DNA of 32,778 nucleotides from positions 1 to 32,778 of the IMG/VR virus record IMGVR_UViG_3300013137_000067; one strand, written 5' to 3'. Position numbers and translations under genes: made by a program. The stretch is from a virus. Below the pieces are notes generated by a model. That model saw only the letters and a list, made by a program, of their open reading frames with translations, made no database searches and was not told the DNA's origin. Position 1 is the stretch's first letter, and every line of letters begins with the position of its first letter. Of the stretch, positions 22,774 to 29,236 are shown piece after piece.

Positions 22774-23369
22774 CTTTCGCGTCCTTTCATCCGGCGGCGT
22801 CGTTGCCGCGTTGCTTCATGTACATTGCACTTTGTGTTCCAGTTCACGCGTTTCTCCGACTGAAACTCCAGCCTCGCAAGTCCGCGGAACAAGGCGCTTG
22901 TTTCGGATGGCAATAAACGCGCATAACCTCACCAGATAAGGACTTGCGCGAATTGTGTCATTAAACGTCCATGTCCATGGACCACAAATGACATCCCAGC
23001 GCCAAGCCCGCGAAACATGGCCTCAATTCGCCTCGCCGCAAAAGACGTTAAACGTCTGTGCCCTCAAACCCGCACCACGCAAAGGTGACAATGAAACCTG
23101 TCAAATCGCGCAAGCCCCCGTTAACTCGCGCTATTCAGGCTGCTGCAATTGTCAGTCGATGTCCGCTAAACTGCGGGCGTTTGCCCCGAATGCGGCGCGT
23201 TCTGTCGTCTGAAAAGCTCCGCCAGAAATTCCGATCCGAATTGACGCCACATTCCGCAGGCTTGCAAGTTCCTGTAATTGTTCCCGTATTTCGCGAAGTT
23301 GGAACACATCCTGCAACATTGTTCAGTCGTGAGGCGATTGATAACCCTAACGACCACAAGGAGACCGCG
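22774..23369. promoter_or_regulatory. Long intergenic region with several dyads ahead of the amidoligase operon
   Basis: No gene is supported over 596 bases; the plus frame open from 23058 runs into the amidoligase but lacks domain character before 23370. Dyads include CGCAAGTCC (22875-22883) with GGACTTGCG (22940-22948), TGTCATT (22956-22962) with AATGACA (22987-22993) enclosing GTCCATGGAC (22973-22982), and a perfect 15-bp palindrome at 23043-23057. The motif TTAAACGTC occurs at both 22961 and 23048 regions. These look like regulatory sites or structured leader RNA. Confidence 0.5.
23043..23057. promoter_or_regulatory. Perfect 15-bp palindrome
   Basis: AGACGTT and AACGTCT flank a single A. 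It is about 310 bases ahead of the amidoligase start and is a candidate operator. Confidence 0.4.
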
Positions 23370-24242
23370 ATGCAGAACCTGACCTTCGGAATCGAAATAG
23401 AGACCATCAGACAGACCCGCGAAAACGTAGCCAACGCCATCCAGAGCGTAGTAGGCGGAACGACCAGACACGAAGGTTTGAGCTACGACGCATGGACGGT
23501 CACCGACTCCAAAGGCCGCAACTGGAAGGTGGTCATGGATGCCAGCCTGAACGCCGAGCGCGCATATCAGGCCGAGATCGTCAGCCCGATCCTGAAGCCA
23601 GAAGACCTCGACGAGCTTCAGCAGATCGTCAGAGCGGTACGCGCAGCCGGAGCCAAGGTGGACGACTCCTGCGGCATCCACATCCACATCGGAGCCAGCG
23701 CCTTCAACCCGCACGCCATAACCAACCTCGTCAAGATGGTCAATAAGCAGGAAAACCTGATATACGCAGCCCTGAAGGTCGCCCCGATGCGCAAAGCCAC
23801 CTTCGCCAAGCCGATCAACCCCAGCTTCCTGCACAAGCTCGAGACCCAGCGCCCACACAGCATGGACGCCTTGAACATCGCCTGGTACGGCAACCTGAAT
23901 CGCAACCCGCAGCACTACGACCAGACCCGCTACTACTCGCTCAACCTGCACAACGTCTGGTACCGCGGTACCATCGAGTTCAGACTCTTCAACAGCACCC
24001 TCCACGCCGGTAAGGTCAAGGCCTACGTACAGTTCTGCATGGCGCTGGCGACCAAGGCCATCGAAGCCCGCTCGACCCGCAGCGCCAAACGCGGCTGCGA
24101 TCCGGCCACAGCCAAGTACGACTTCCGGGTCTTCCTGCTCAGCCTCGGAATGATCGGAGACGAATTCAAAACCGCGCGCCACCACCTGCTGGCGAACTTC
24201 GGCGGACAGAGCGCATGGAAAAACACCCGCAGGGCGGCCTAA
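23370..24242 (+). CDS. Amidoligase_2 family enzyme
   Basis: The 290-residue protein matches the ATP-dependent amidoligase family of glutamine-synthetase/glutamate-cysteine-ligase fold: FGIEIETIR at the start (acidic metal ligands), an AEIVSPIL strand, the SCGIHIHIG histidine motif and [17 protein letters not shown] near the end. Such enzymes join an amino group to a carboxylate, making peptide-like metabolites or tagging proteins. The start at 23370 follows AAGGAG and opens directly into the domain. The next gene encodes a GGCT-like protein, a known genomic partner of these enzymes. Codon use is strongly C-ending, unlike the neighbouring AT-rich intergenic DNA. Confidence 0.9.
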   Translation: MQNLTFGIEIETIRQTRENVANAIQSVVGGTTRHEGLSYDAWTVTDSKGRNWKVVMDASLNAERAYQAEIVSPILKPEDLDELQQIVRAVRAAGAKVDDSCGIHIHIGASAFNPHAITNLVKMVNKQENLIYAALKVAPMRKATFAKPINPSFLHKLETQRPHSMDALNIAWYGNLNRNPQHYDQTRYYSLNLHNVWYRGTIEFRLFNSTLHAGKVKAYVQFCMALATKAIEARSTRSAKRGCDPATAKYDFRVFLLSLGMIGDEFKTARHHLLANFGGQSAWKNTRRAA

Positions 24243-24273
24243 GCCGCCTTGCCTCAAGGGGAAGGAGAAAGAC

Positions 24274-24633
24274 ATGAGCACAAGGATTTTTGTATACGGG
24301 ACACTGATGCAGGGACAGGGCAACCACCGCCTGCTTATCCGCGCACGCTACGCAGGCCCGGCACGCACCGAGCCCGCCTTCGACCTGATCGATATGGGCG
24401 CTTTCCCGGCCATGTTGGCCGGTGGCTTGACTGCCGTCGCAGGTGAGCTTTACGATGTCGATGCCGGGACTCTTGAAGCACTCGACCGACTGGAGGGTCA
24501 CCCGAGCTTTTACGAGCGCCGCCGGATACGCCTCGCCAACAGAGAACAGGCAGAGGCTTATATTTACTCTCAACGACGGCCCGGCTGTCCGCTGATAACA
24601 AGCGGGGACTGGCGTAAGGCAAAAGGAGTTTGA
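24274..24633 (+). CDS. Gamma-glutamylcyclotransferase-like (AIG2) protein
   Basis: The 119-residue protein has the GGCT/AIG2 signatures: FVYGTLMQGQGNHRLL (substrate loop), GAFPAMLAGG, and EALDRLEGHPSFYERRRI with the conserved Glu before GHP-x-FY. These enzymes cleave gamma-glutamyl bonds by cyclisation. Next to an amidoligase it may edit or reverse the amide bond that enzyme makes. GGGGAAGGAG lies upstream of the ATG, 31 bases after the amidoligase stop. Confidence 0.88.
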   Translation: MSTRIFVYGTLMQGQGNHRLLIRARYAGPARTEPAFDLIDMGAFPAMLAGGLTAVAGELYDVDAGTLEALDRLEGHPSFYERRRIRLANREQAEAYIYSQRRPGCPLITSGDWRKAKGV

Positions 24634-24636
24634 GCC

Positions 24637-24897
24637 ATGAAAACACGCACGATAAAAATGCTGATTGACGGTCGCACCTTCACAGGGACGCCAGTCGAAA
24701 TACTTACTCAGATGCGCTCTCTGGCTTTCGGCTGGGACGAGCGTCCGATGAGTGAATACCTGCTCTGGCTGAGCGAACAGATAAGGCGCCAAAAGAAAAA
24801 AGCGCCCGTCACACAGCTCGTCGGAAACGAGGCGCAGGACTGCGCCGCCATACTCGACGCCATGCTGGCCGTCGGTCTGGTGATGGAAGTGGTGTGA
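24637..24897 (+). CDS. Third protein of the amidoligase operon
   Basis: An 86-residue protein (KMLIDGRTFTGTPVEILTQM, FGWDERPMSEYLLWLSEQI) starting 3 bases after the GGCT-like stop, with AAAAGGAG ahead. It is compact and mixed alpha-beta; the C-terminal half is helical. The tight spacing says it works with the amidoligase. It could be a carrier, adaptor or modification target; function unknown. Confidence 0.72.
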   Translation: MKTRTIKMLIDGRTFTGTPVEILTQMRSLAFGWDERPMSEYLLWLSEQIRRQKKKAPVTQLVGNEAQDCAAILDAMLAVGLVMEVV

Positions 24898-24930
24898 GAT
24901 TCGTCTAAGATTCGTCTAATATTCGTCTAC
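24898..24930 (+). repeat. Three 11-bp tandem repeats after the amidoligase operon
   Basis: GATTCGTCTAA occurs at 24898-24908 and 24909-24919, and TATTCGTCTAC at 24920-24930. The first copy touches the stop codon of the previous gene. Spacing of one helical turn suggests a protein-binding array. Confidence 0.55.
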
Positions 24931-24959
24931 TCCTGACAAAGCTTATTGAGGCGAGTATC

Positions 24960-25039
24960 TGCACGAAACTAAACCCTGGGTTAAGTTTTGTGTTAATAAT
25001 GACTTGCACAAAACTAAACTCTGAGTTAATATTTGTGCA
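24960..25039 (+). promoter_or_regulatory. AbiE promoter with two 35-bp operator copies
   Basis: Two similar 35-bp sites, 24960-24994 and 25005-25039, share TGCAC-AAACTAAAC-CTG-GTTAA and TTTGTG. The second has perfect ends TGCACAAA and TTTGTGCA. A promoter TTGCAC (25004-25009), 17-base spacer, TAATAT (25027-25032) is buried in the second site. The predicted transcript begins at about the ATG, so translation may be leaderless. AbiEi antitoxins are known to bind paired inverted repeats and repress their operon. Confidence 0.7.
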
Positions 25040-25674
25040 TGATAAACGATAACTACATACTTAAACCCAACCCCGACTGGGACCGGCTATACGAAATCGC
25101 CGCCGCCCGGGAAGGTTATTTTACCACGGCTCAAGCTCTGGAAGCCGGCTATTCATCGCAGCTGCTGGCGAAGTATCTGGGCAATGGCCGCATTGTCCGG
25201 GCTCTGCGCGGAGTCTATCGGCTTACCCACTTTCCAGCCGGAGAGCATGAGGAGTTTGTGGTCATCTGGCTGTGGAGCGAACAACTCGGAATATTCTCCC
25301 ACGAGACGGCGCTCTTTCTGCATGGCCTCTCCGATGCGCTGCCATCGCGTGTGCATATGACTCTGCCCGCCGAATCGCGTGAAAGGCGGCTGCGGGTTCC
25401 GAACAATGTGGTGCTGCATTTCTCCGATGTGGGAGAAGCTGATCGAGGCTGGATCGGCCCCGTTCCGGTAACGAAAGTCGCCCGCACCATCACCGATTGC
25501 GCTGAGGATGCAGTGGCTCCCGACCTGGTGCGGGACGCCTTCGACGAGGCTGTTCAGCGGGGTCTGATTTCAGGCAAATCCAGGTCTATGCTGAAAGAGC
25601 GGCTCAGCCGTTTTGGTTCTGCTTCCGGCGTCCGGCGCAGTCCTTCAGGCGATGGTCACGGATATAATCAATAA
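25039..25674 (+). CDS. abiEi: AbiEi-type antitoxin (type IV toxin-antitoxin)
   Basis: The 211-residue protein begins with a winged-helix (YEIAAAREGYFTTAQALEAG, RALRGVYRLTHFP) and continues with the AbiEi middle (SHETALFLHGLSDALP, VHMTLP, VTKVARTITDCAED). These proteins repress the operon through the N-terminal domain and counter the toxin through the C-terminal part without direct binding in known cases. The start at 25039 coincides with the end of the operator; a TTG at 25033 adds only two residues. The C-terminal end is rather Gly/Ser/Arg-rich. Confidence 0.88.
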   Translation: MINDNYILKPNPDWDRLYEIAAAREGYFTTAQALEAGYSSQLLAKYLGNGRIVRALRGVYRLTHFPAGEHEEFVVIWLWSEQLGIFSHETALFLHGLSDALPSRVHMTLPAESRERRLRVPNNVVLHFSDVGEADRGWIGPVPVTKVARTITDCAEDAVAPDLVRDAFDEAVQRGLISGKSRSMLKERLSRFGSASGVRRSPSGDGHGYNQ

Positions 25675-25694
25675 ACACACATTCGAGAAAAGCA

Positions 25695-26591
25695 ATGGTT
25701 CCGCGTAAATATGATTCACCGGCGGCCTTTAAACAGGCGCTGGAGCAGAGACTTAAGTCAAGCTCGAAGGACGGATATGACTTTGCCAGGAGACGGCAAC
25801 TGCTGGTCTTCGATCGCTTCATTGCTCGAGTGCAGAGCTTGCTGGGTAAGTCTGTAGTGCTCAAGGGCGGACTGGTTCTGGAACTGCGGCTGGCAAGAGC
25901 CAGAACGACCAGAGACGTTGACCTTCGCATAACCGGCCCGGCAGAAAACATTCTGGACCGTCTACAGGAGGCTGGCCAGCTTGATCTGGGTGATTTCATG
26001 ACATTCGAAGTGCGACCCGACCCGGTTCACCCGGACATCAAAAACGACGGAAAGCCTTACGACGGCCAGCGTTTTCGCACAGAGGCCAGATTGGCCGGCA
26101 AGCTGTACGGTCAGGCATTTGGTGTCGACATAGGTTTTGCCGATCCGATTCTTGGAGAGCCGGAACTTCAAAGCGCCTCAGACCTGCTTGCATTCGCAGC
26201 TATTCCAACTCCGGTATTTCTCGTTTATCCGGTCGAGTCGCATATTGCAGAAAAACTCCATGCCTACACAATGCCCCGGCAGAGAGAAAACTCGCGGGTT
26301 AAGGATTTGCCGGATATCGCCTTGCTGGGCAAGATACGCGAGCTGGATGGAGACAGATTGCGATTGGCGCTTGAGCGGACCTTCGAGTTTCGCGGCACAC
26401 ATTCCATACCGGACTTCTTGCCGGACCCTCCCAGCGCCTGGAGCGAAGTTTACCGTCGAATGGCGCTGGAGGATGATCTGGAGTGGATCGATATGCCTGG
26501 CCTGCTGAAAGCGGCGCGCACATTTCTTTACCCGATTCTGGCAGGAAAGAAAAATCTGCATTGGTCCCCGTCGCAGTGGCAATGGAAATAA
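25695..26591 (+). CDS. abiEii: AbiEii-type nucleotidyltransferase toxin
   Basis: The 298-residue protein shows the AbiEii/AbiGii nucleotidyltransferase motifs: VVLKGGLVLELRLARARTT followed by RDVDLRI (the GG and D-x-D catalytic set), then PVESHIAEKLHAYTMP and KDLPDIALLGK. It transfers nucleotides, with known relatives targeting tRNA ends, and gives abortive infection or plasmid maintenance. It starts 20 bases after the antitoxin stop and ends 4 bases from the convergent recombinase. Confidence 0.9.
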   Translation: MVPRKYDSPAAFKQALEQRLKSSSKDGYDFARRRQLLVFDRFIARVQSLLGKSVVLKGGLVLELRLARARTTRDVDLRITGPAENILDRLQEAGQLDLGDFMTFEVRPDPVHPDIKNDGKPYDGQRFRTEARLAGKLYGQAFGVDIGFADPILGEPELQSASDLLAFAAIPTPVFLVYPVESHIAEKLHAYTMPRQRENSRVKDLPDIALLGKIRELDGDRLRLALERTFEFRGTHSIPDFLPDPPSAWSEVYRRMALEDDLEWIDMPGLLKAARTFLYPILAGKKNLHWSPSQWQWK

Positions 26592-26595
26592 TCGC

Positions 26596-27195
26596 TCACT
26601 CCTGCAGCCCTCTGGACTTTAGCCACATATAAAGCGCCTGCGTGGTGACGCCGTAGCGTTTGGCAATGAACCTGCGCGTGCTGCCGTTGGCCAGCAGGGC
26701 TTCGATCTCAGGCCGCACAACGTCGAGGCGCGACGAGAAAGAGCCGCGCGGGCGACCCAGAGCCATGCCCATCGCCTTCTTGGCGCGCAGGGCTTCCTTC
26801 GTCCGGCTGGATATCAACTCGCGTTCGATCTCCGACGCCATAGCGAAGACCATGGCCACTATTTTCGATTGCAGCGAGCCGTCCAGACGCCAATCGCCTT
26901 TGGCCGAGTACACGCGCACTCCACGCGATGACAGCACAGACAGTAACTCCATCACCTCCAGCATCGAACGCCCGAGGCGCGAGAGTTCGGATACCAGCAA
27001 AGCATCGCCTTCGGCCAGGCGCTCGACCAATTCTCCAAGCTTACGCTTGCGCCAGGGCGTCCGACCGCTGATCTTCTCCTCCACCCATTCAACCTGACCA
27101 AGTCGCTCGCGGTTGGCCAGCAAAAGAATATCGGCGCGGTTCTTGTCAAGATCCTGCTCTTCAGTCGAAACTCTCATGTAGGCGTAGGTTGACAT
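26596..27195 (-). CDS. Small serine recombinase (resolvase/invertase family)
   Basis: The 199-residue protein has the resolvase fold start with nucleophilic Ser (YAYMRVSTEEQDLDKNR), SELSRLGRSMLEVMELL, the E-helix (IVAMVFAMASEIERELI) and a C-terminal HTH (TRRFIAKRYGVTTQALYMWL). Such enzymes invert, resolve or in a few cases integrate DNA. It is the only complete recombinase in the window. GAGGAAAAG precedes the ATG. A 26-bp dyad lies 45 bases upstream. Confidence 0.93.
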   Translation of the reverse strand: MSTYAYMRVSTEEQDLDKNRADILLLANRERLGQVEWVEEKISGRTPWRKRKLGELVERLAEGDALLVSELSRLGRSMLEVMELLSVLSSRGVRVYSAKGDWRLDGSLQSKIVAMVFAMASEIERELISSRTKEALRAKKAMGMALGRPRGSFSSRLDVVRPEIEALLANGSTRRFIAKRYGVTTQALYMWLKSRGLQE

Positions 27196-27218
27196 GCTCT
27201 TTTCCTCACTGCATAAGC

Positions 27219-27227
27219 ATTATACCA
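27219..27227 (-). promoter_or_regulatory. Extended -10 promoter for the serine recombinase
   Basis: On the minus strand TGG TATAAT gives an extended -10 with a perfect hexamer (27219-27224). Transcription would begin near 27212, 17 bases before the ATG. A TTGACA at 27265-27270 overlaps the dyad further upstream. Confidence 0.6.
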
Positions 27228-27239
27228 TCAAAACCGCCT

Positions 27240-27265
27240 ATAAGTTTATGTATATATAAACTTAT
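27240..27265. promoter_or_regulatory. 26-bp dyad, candidate recombinase crossover site or operator
   Basis: Perfect 10-bp arms ATAAGTTTAT (27240-27249) and ATAAACTTAT (27256-27265). Read as two 12-bp half-sites around a central AT, there is only one mismatch. This is the size and symmetry of serine invertase/resolvase crossover sites. A second weaker dyad (AATTAT/ATAATT) lies at 27276-27297. Confidence 0.5.
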
Positions 27266-27310
27266 GTCAATGAATAATTATTTATATATGCATAATTTTC
27301 TAATCATCGT

Positions 27311-27964
27311 TTAATGTTTATGTTTTTCGTCATAATCAAACCCATCAAGGGCTTCCTCGTCTGCCTCTTCTACCTCAGCCATAATCTCAAGCATAGGTCT
27401 GGACTGCTCCAGCATCTCCGGCTTGCGCTCCTGCATTCTGGCCAGCAGCGCTCCTGCAAACTGCGCCGGCGATCCGACCACCAGTTGCTGAGGCGCCTTG
27501 CTGGCGCGAGTGGCTTTCAACTCACGCAGAAGCTCCAGCGACATTCGATTAAGTGTGTTCAAAGCGTCGGGTGGTGCGCCTTTCTCCAGGGCCACGTCGA
27601 ACTTGGCCGACACGGCGGCGAACTGGTGAATCAGGCGTTCGTCCGAGGCCGACAGCTCAGTGCCGCCCAGCTCAAGCTCGAAGCGCTTTTTGATTTCTTC
27701 ATAGCGTTCCTGCTCATCGGGCAATAACCGCGATGAGTAAGCTCCGTGCTTGACTGCGTTGGTGTTTCCCGGCGTTGCTCCGTTATCGCAACCCTTGGGA
27801 CGGCCCTTACCGGTTTTTTTGCCGACAGCGCCGCCGCCGTGAAACCTGCAGTAATCACTTCCCGGTACAGCCCGGGCTCCACAGGGCTCTCCCTTGTGGC
27901 CTTCACTGCGACGGGTAGACTTGCAAATTCTTATCTCTTCTTTTTTCTCTTCTTTACGTCCCAT
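27311..27964 (-). CDS. Small-terminase-like protein
   Basis: The 217-residue protein starts with a basic, Cys/His-bearing segment (EPCGARAVPGSDYCRFHGG) and the sequence GNTNAVKHGAYSSRLLPDEQ, a pattern common in phage small terminase or packaging-associated proteins. The middle and C-terminus are helical and acidic (QLVVGSPAQFAGALLARM, AEVEEADEEALDGFDYDE). It follows an unknown gene by 19 bases. No clear Shine-Dalgarno precedes the ATG. The distance of about 6 kb from the large subunit is explained by the inserted accessory block. Confidence 0.65.
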   Translation of the reverse strand: MGRKEEKKEEIRICKSTRRSEGHKGEPCGARAVPGSDYCRFHGGGAVGKKTGKGRPKGCDNGATPGNTNAVKHGAYSSRLLPDEQERYEEIKKRFELELGGTELSASDERLIHQFAAVSAKFDVALEKGAPPDALNTLNRMSLELLRELKATRASKAPQQLVVGSPAQFAGALLARMQERKPEMLEQSRPMLEIMAEVEEADEEALDGFDYDEKHKH

Positions 27965-27983
27965 TTAGGTTTTATCCATTTTT

Positions 27984-28685
27984 CTATTGAGCAGATTCCC
28001 GCGAAGGCAGGCCCTGCGCGCCTTCTTCCGCCACAGCCTGTTTATTCCTGTATTCCACGATCTCGACGCCCGGCCCGAATATGCTCTGGATAAGCAGCAG
28101 TTCCCGTGTGTCGTCGACGAGCAGCTCATTGCGACCGGGAGGCGGGTTTGGGGACAGCTCGGGAACGATGGTTACTTTACCGCAATGGGCGGTGGTCATT
28201 TCGATGTCTACATTAAGGGCTTTGAAATTCTGGACGTGCCTGTTCCAGTCGGCCAGTATGGCCTTGATCTCCTCGATCGTCATACTCTGTGTTTGCGGAA
28301 CGGAAAGGCTGCAATCGGTCTGGAATCCGGCCTTGGTTGGAACATCGGATGCATCAGACTGGAAGCCTGCGTCGTGCTTCGCGTGTCCGAACGGGTTTAT
28401 TTTGCATCGTTCGGAATCGGGTATGCGTGAGAAGAGGTCTAGGACTTTATCGAGATTGGCCTGGCCGTAGGTTGAGAGGGCCAGACGGTGAATCTCGTTG
28501 AAACGGGTGCGGACGGTCTCCCAGGTTTCGCTGGGGAGTGTTCCAGCCCGGAATTGAGATTGAGCGTTTGCGACCTGGTTATGGAGCCAGGCGTAAACGC
28601 TGGGAGCGAGTTTGCAGGTCCCAAGGGGAATATCCTGGGAATCCTGAGTGTGGCTGACGGTTAGGTCTGGAGTGATGAGGATCAT
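27984..28685 (-). CDS. Phage protein of unknown function, upstream of the small-terminase-like gene
   Basis: The protein starts MILITPDLTVSH, with AGGTGG six bases upstream; an earlier ATG at 28751 adds an Ala-rich extension and is less likely. It has helical YAWLHNQVANAQSQFRAG and FNEIHRLALSTYGQANLDKV, a low-complexity middle with two similar GFQ(S/T)D segments, and an acidic C-terminus with ELLLIQSIFGPGVEIVEY. No family recognised. Confidence 0.6.
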   Translation of the reverse strand: MILITPDLTVSHTQDSQDIPLGTCKLAPSVYAWLHNQVANAQSQFRAGTLPSETWETVRTRFNEIHRLALSTYGQANLDKVLDLFSRIPDSERCKINPFGHAKHDAGFQSDASDVPTKAGFQTDCSLSVPQTQSMTIEEIKAILADWNRHVQNFKALNVDIEMTTAHCGKVTIVPELSPNPPPGRNELLVDDTRELLLIQSIFGPGVEIVEYRNKQAVAEEGAQGLPSRESAQ

Positions 28686-29236
28686 GCCGCCACCTGCGAC
28701 GCCTGCGGCGCTTCGTGGTGCAGCGAGGCTCGTCCTGAAGATTTGGAACAAATGGAAGATTTGGAATACTTTTGCGTTTCGCGGTACCTAAAGGCACAGG
28801 GTACCGCAAGCATATTTGATAATAATAACGCTGAGTTACGCCTTATTTTTTTGGGTTTGCGGTATGTTGCGGTAGGTTTTACTAGCAGCTCTATATACGC
28901 GTATATATATACTTCTTTTTTATATATATTATTACTCTCTATAGGAATAGTTGAAAAAAGGTACCGCAAGGTACTGCAAAGGTATTTAAGTATCAGTAAT
29001 GATTGAAAATAATCTGCGGTACGTTCCATTTTGAGGTACCGCAAAGGTACCGCAAAAACAGGACAAGGTACCGCAGAATTCAGACATTTAGATATTGCGA
29101 CGTAAAAAATTGGCGTAGGAATTATTTTTTGATCATTGAGGCGCAAAATCGTGTTTTTTGCTCTGCGGTATGTTGCGGTACCTTTTATAAATGACATTTG
29201 CGTTTTCATCGAAAAACGTCCTTCCGGCGGTCCAGA
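28686..29236. other. AT-rich intergenic region with iterons, candidate replication origin
   Basis: No gene is supported. A minus frame crosses much of it (28682-29209) but its content is dictated by the repeats. The right of it is the primase-helicase gene. The middle (28888-28940) is a run of alternating A and T suitable for strand opening, flanked on both sides by iterons. Confidence 0.6.
28779..29182. repeat. About 12 iterons of consensus GGTACCGCAA in both orientations
   Basis: Forward copies start at 28800, 28960, 28970, 29035, 29046 and 29067; reverse copies (TTGCGGTACC) start at 28779, 28857, 28867, 29014, 29163 and 29173. Six are exact or differ by one base. Several are in head-to-tail pairs spaced 10 or 11 bases, one helical turn. 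Such arrays bind replication initiators. The AT-rich tract between 28888 and 28940 is the likely unwinding element. Confidence 0.72.

Noticed and set aside
23166-24323. Long minus-strand open frame antisense to the amidoligase
   Set aside because: It is caused by the C-ending codons of the amidoligase; it has no domain and no ribosome site.
28779-29182. CRISPR array
   Set aside because: Repeats are 10 bases, in both orientations and irregularly spaced, with no unique spacers of constant length.
28682-29209. Minus-strand open frame of 175 codons through the iteron region
   Set aside because: Its residues follow the DNA repeats and AT tract, there is no family signal, and the real gene starts at 28685.
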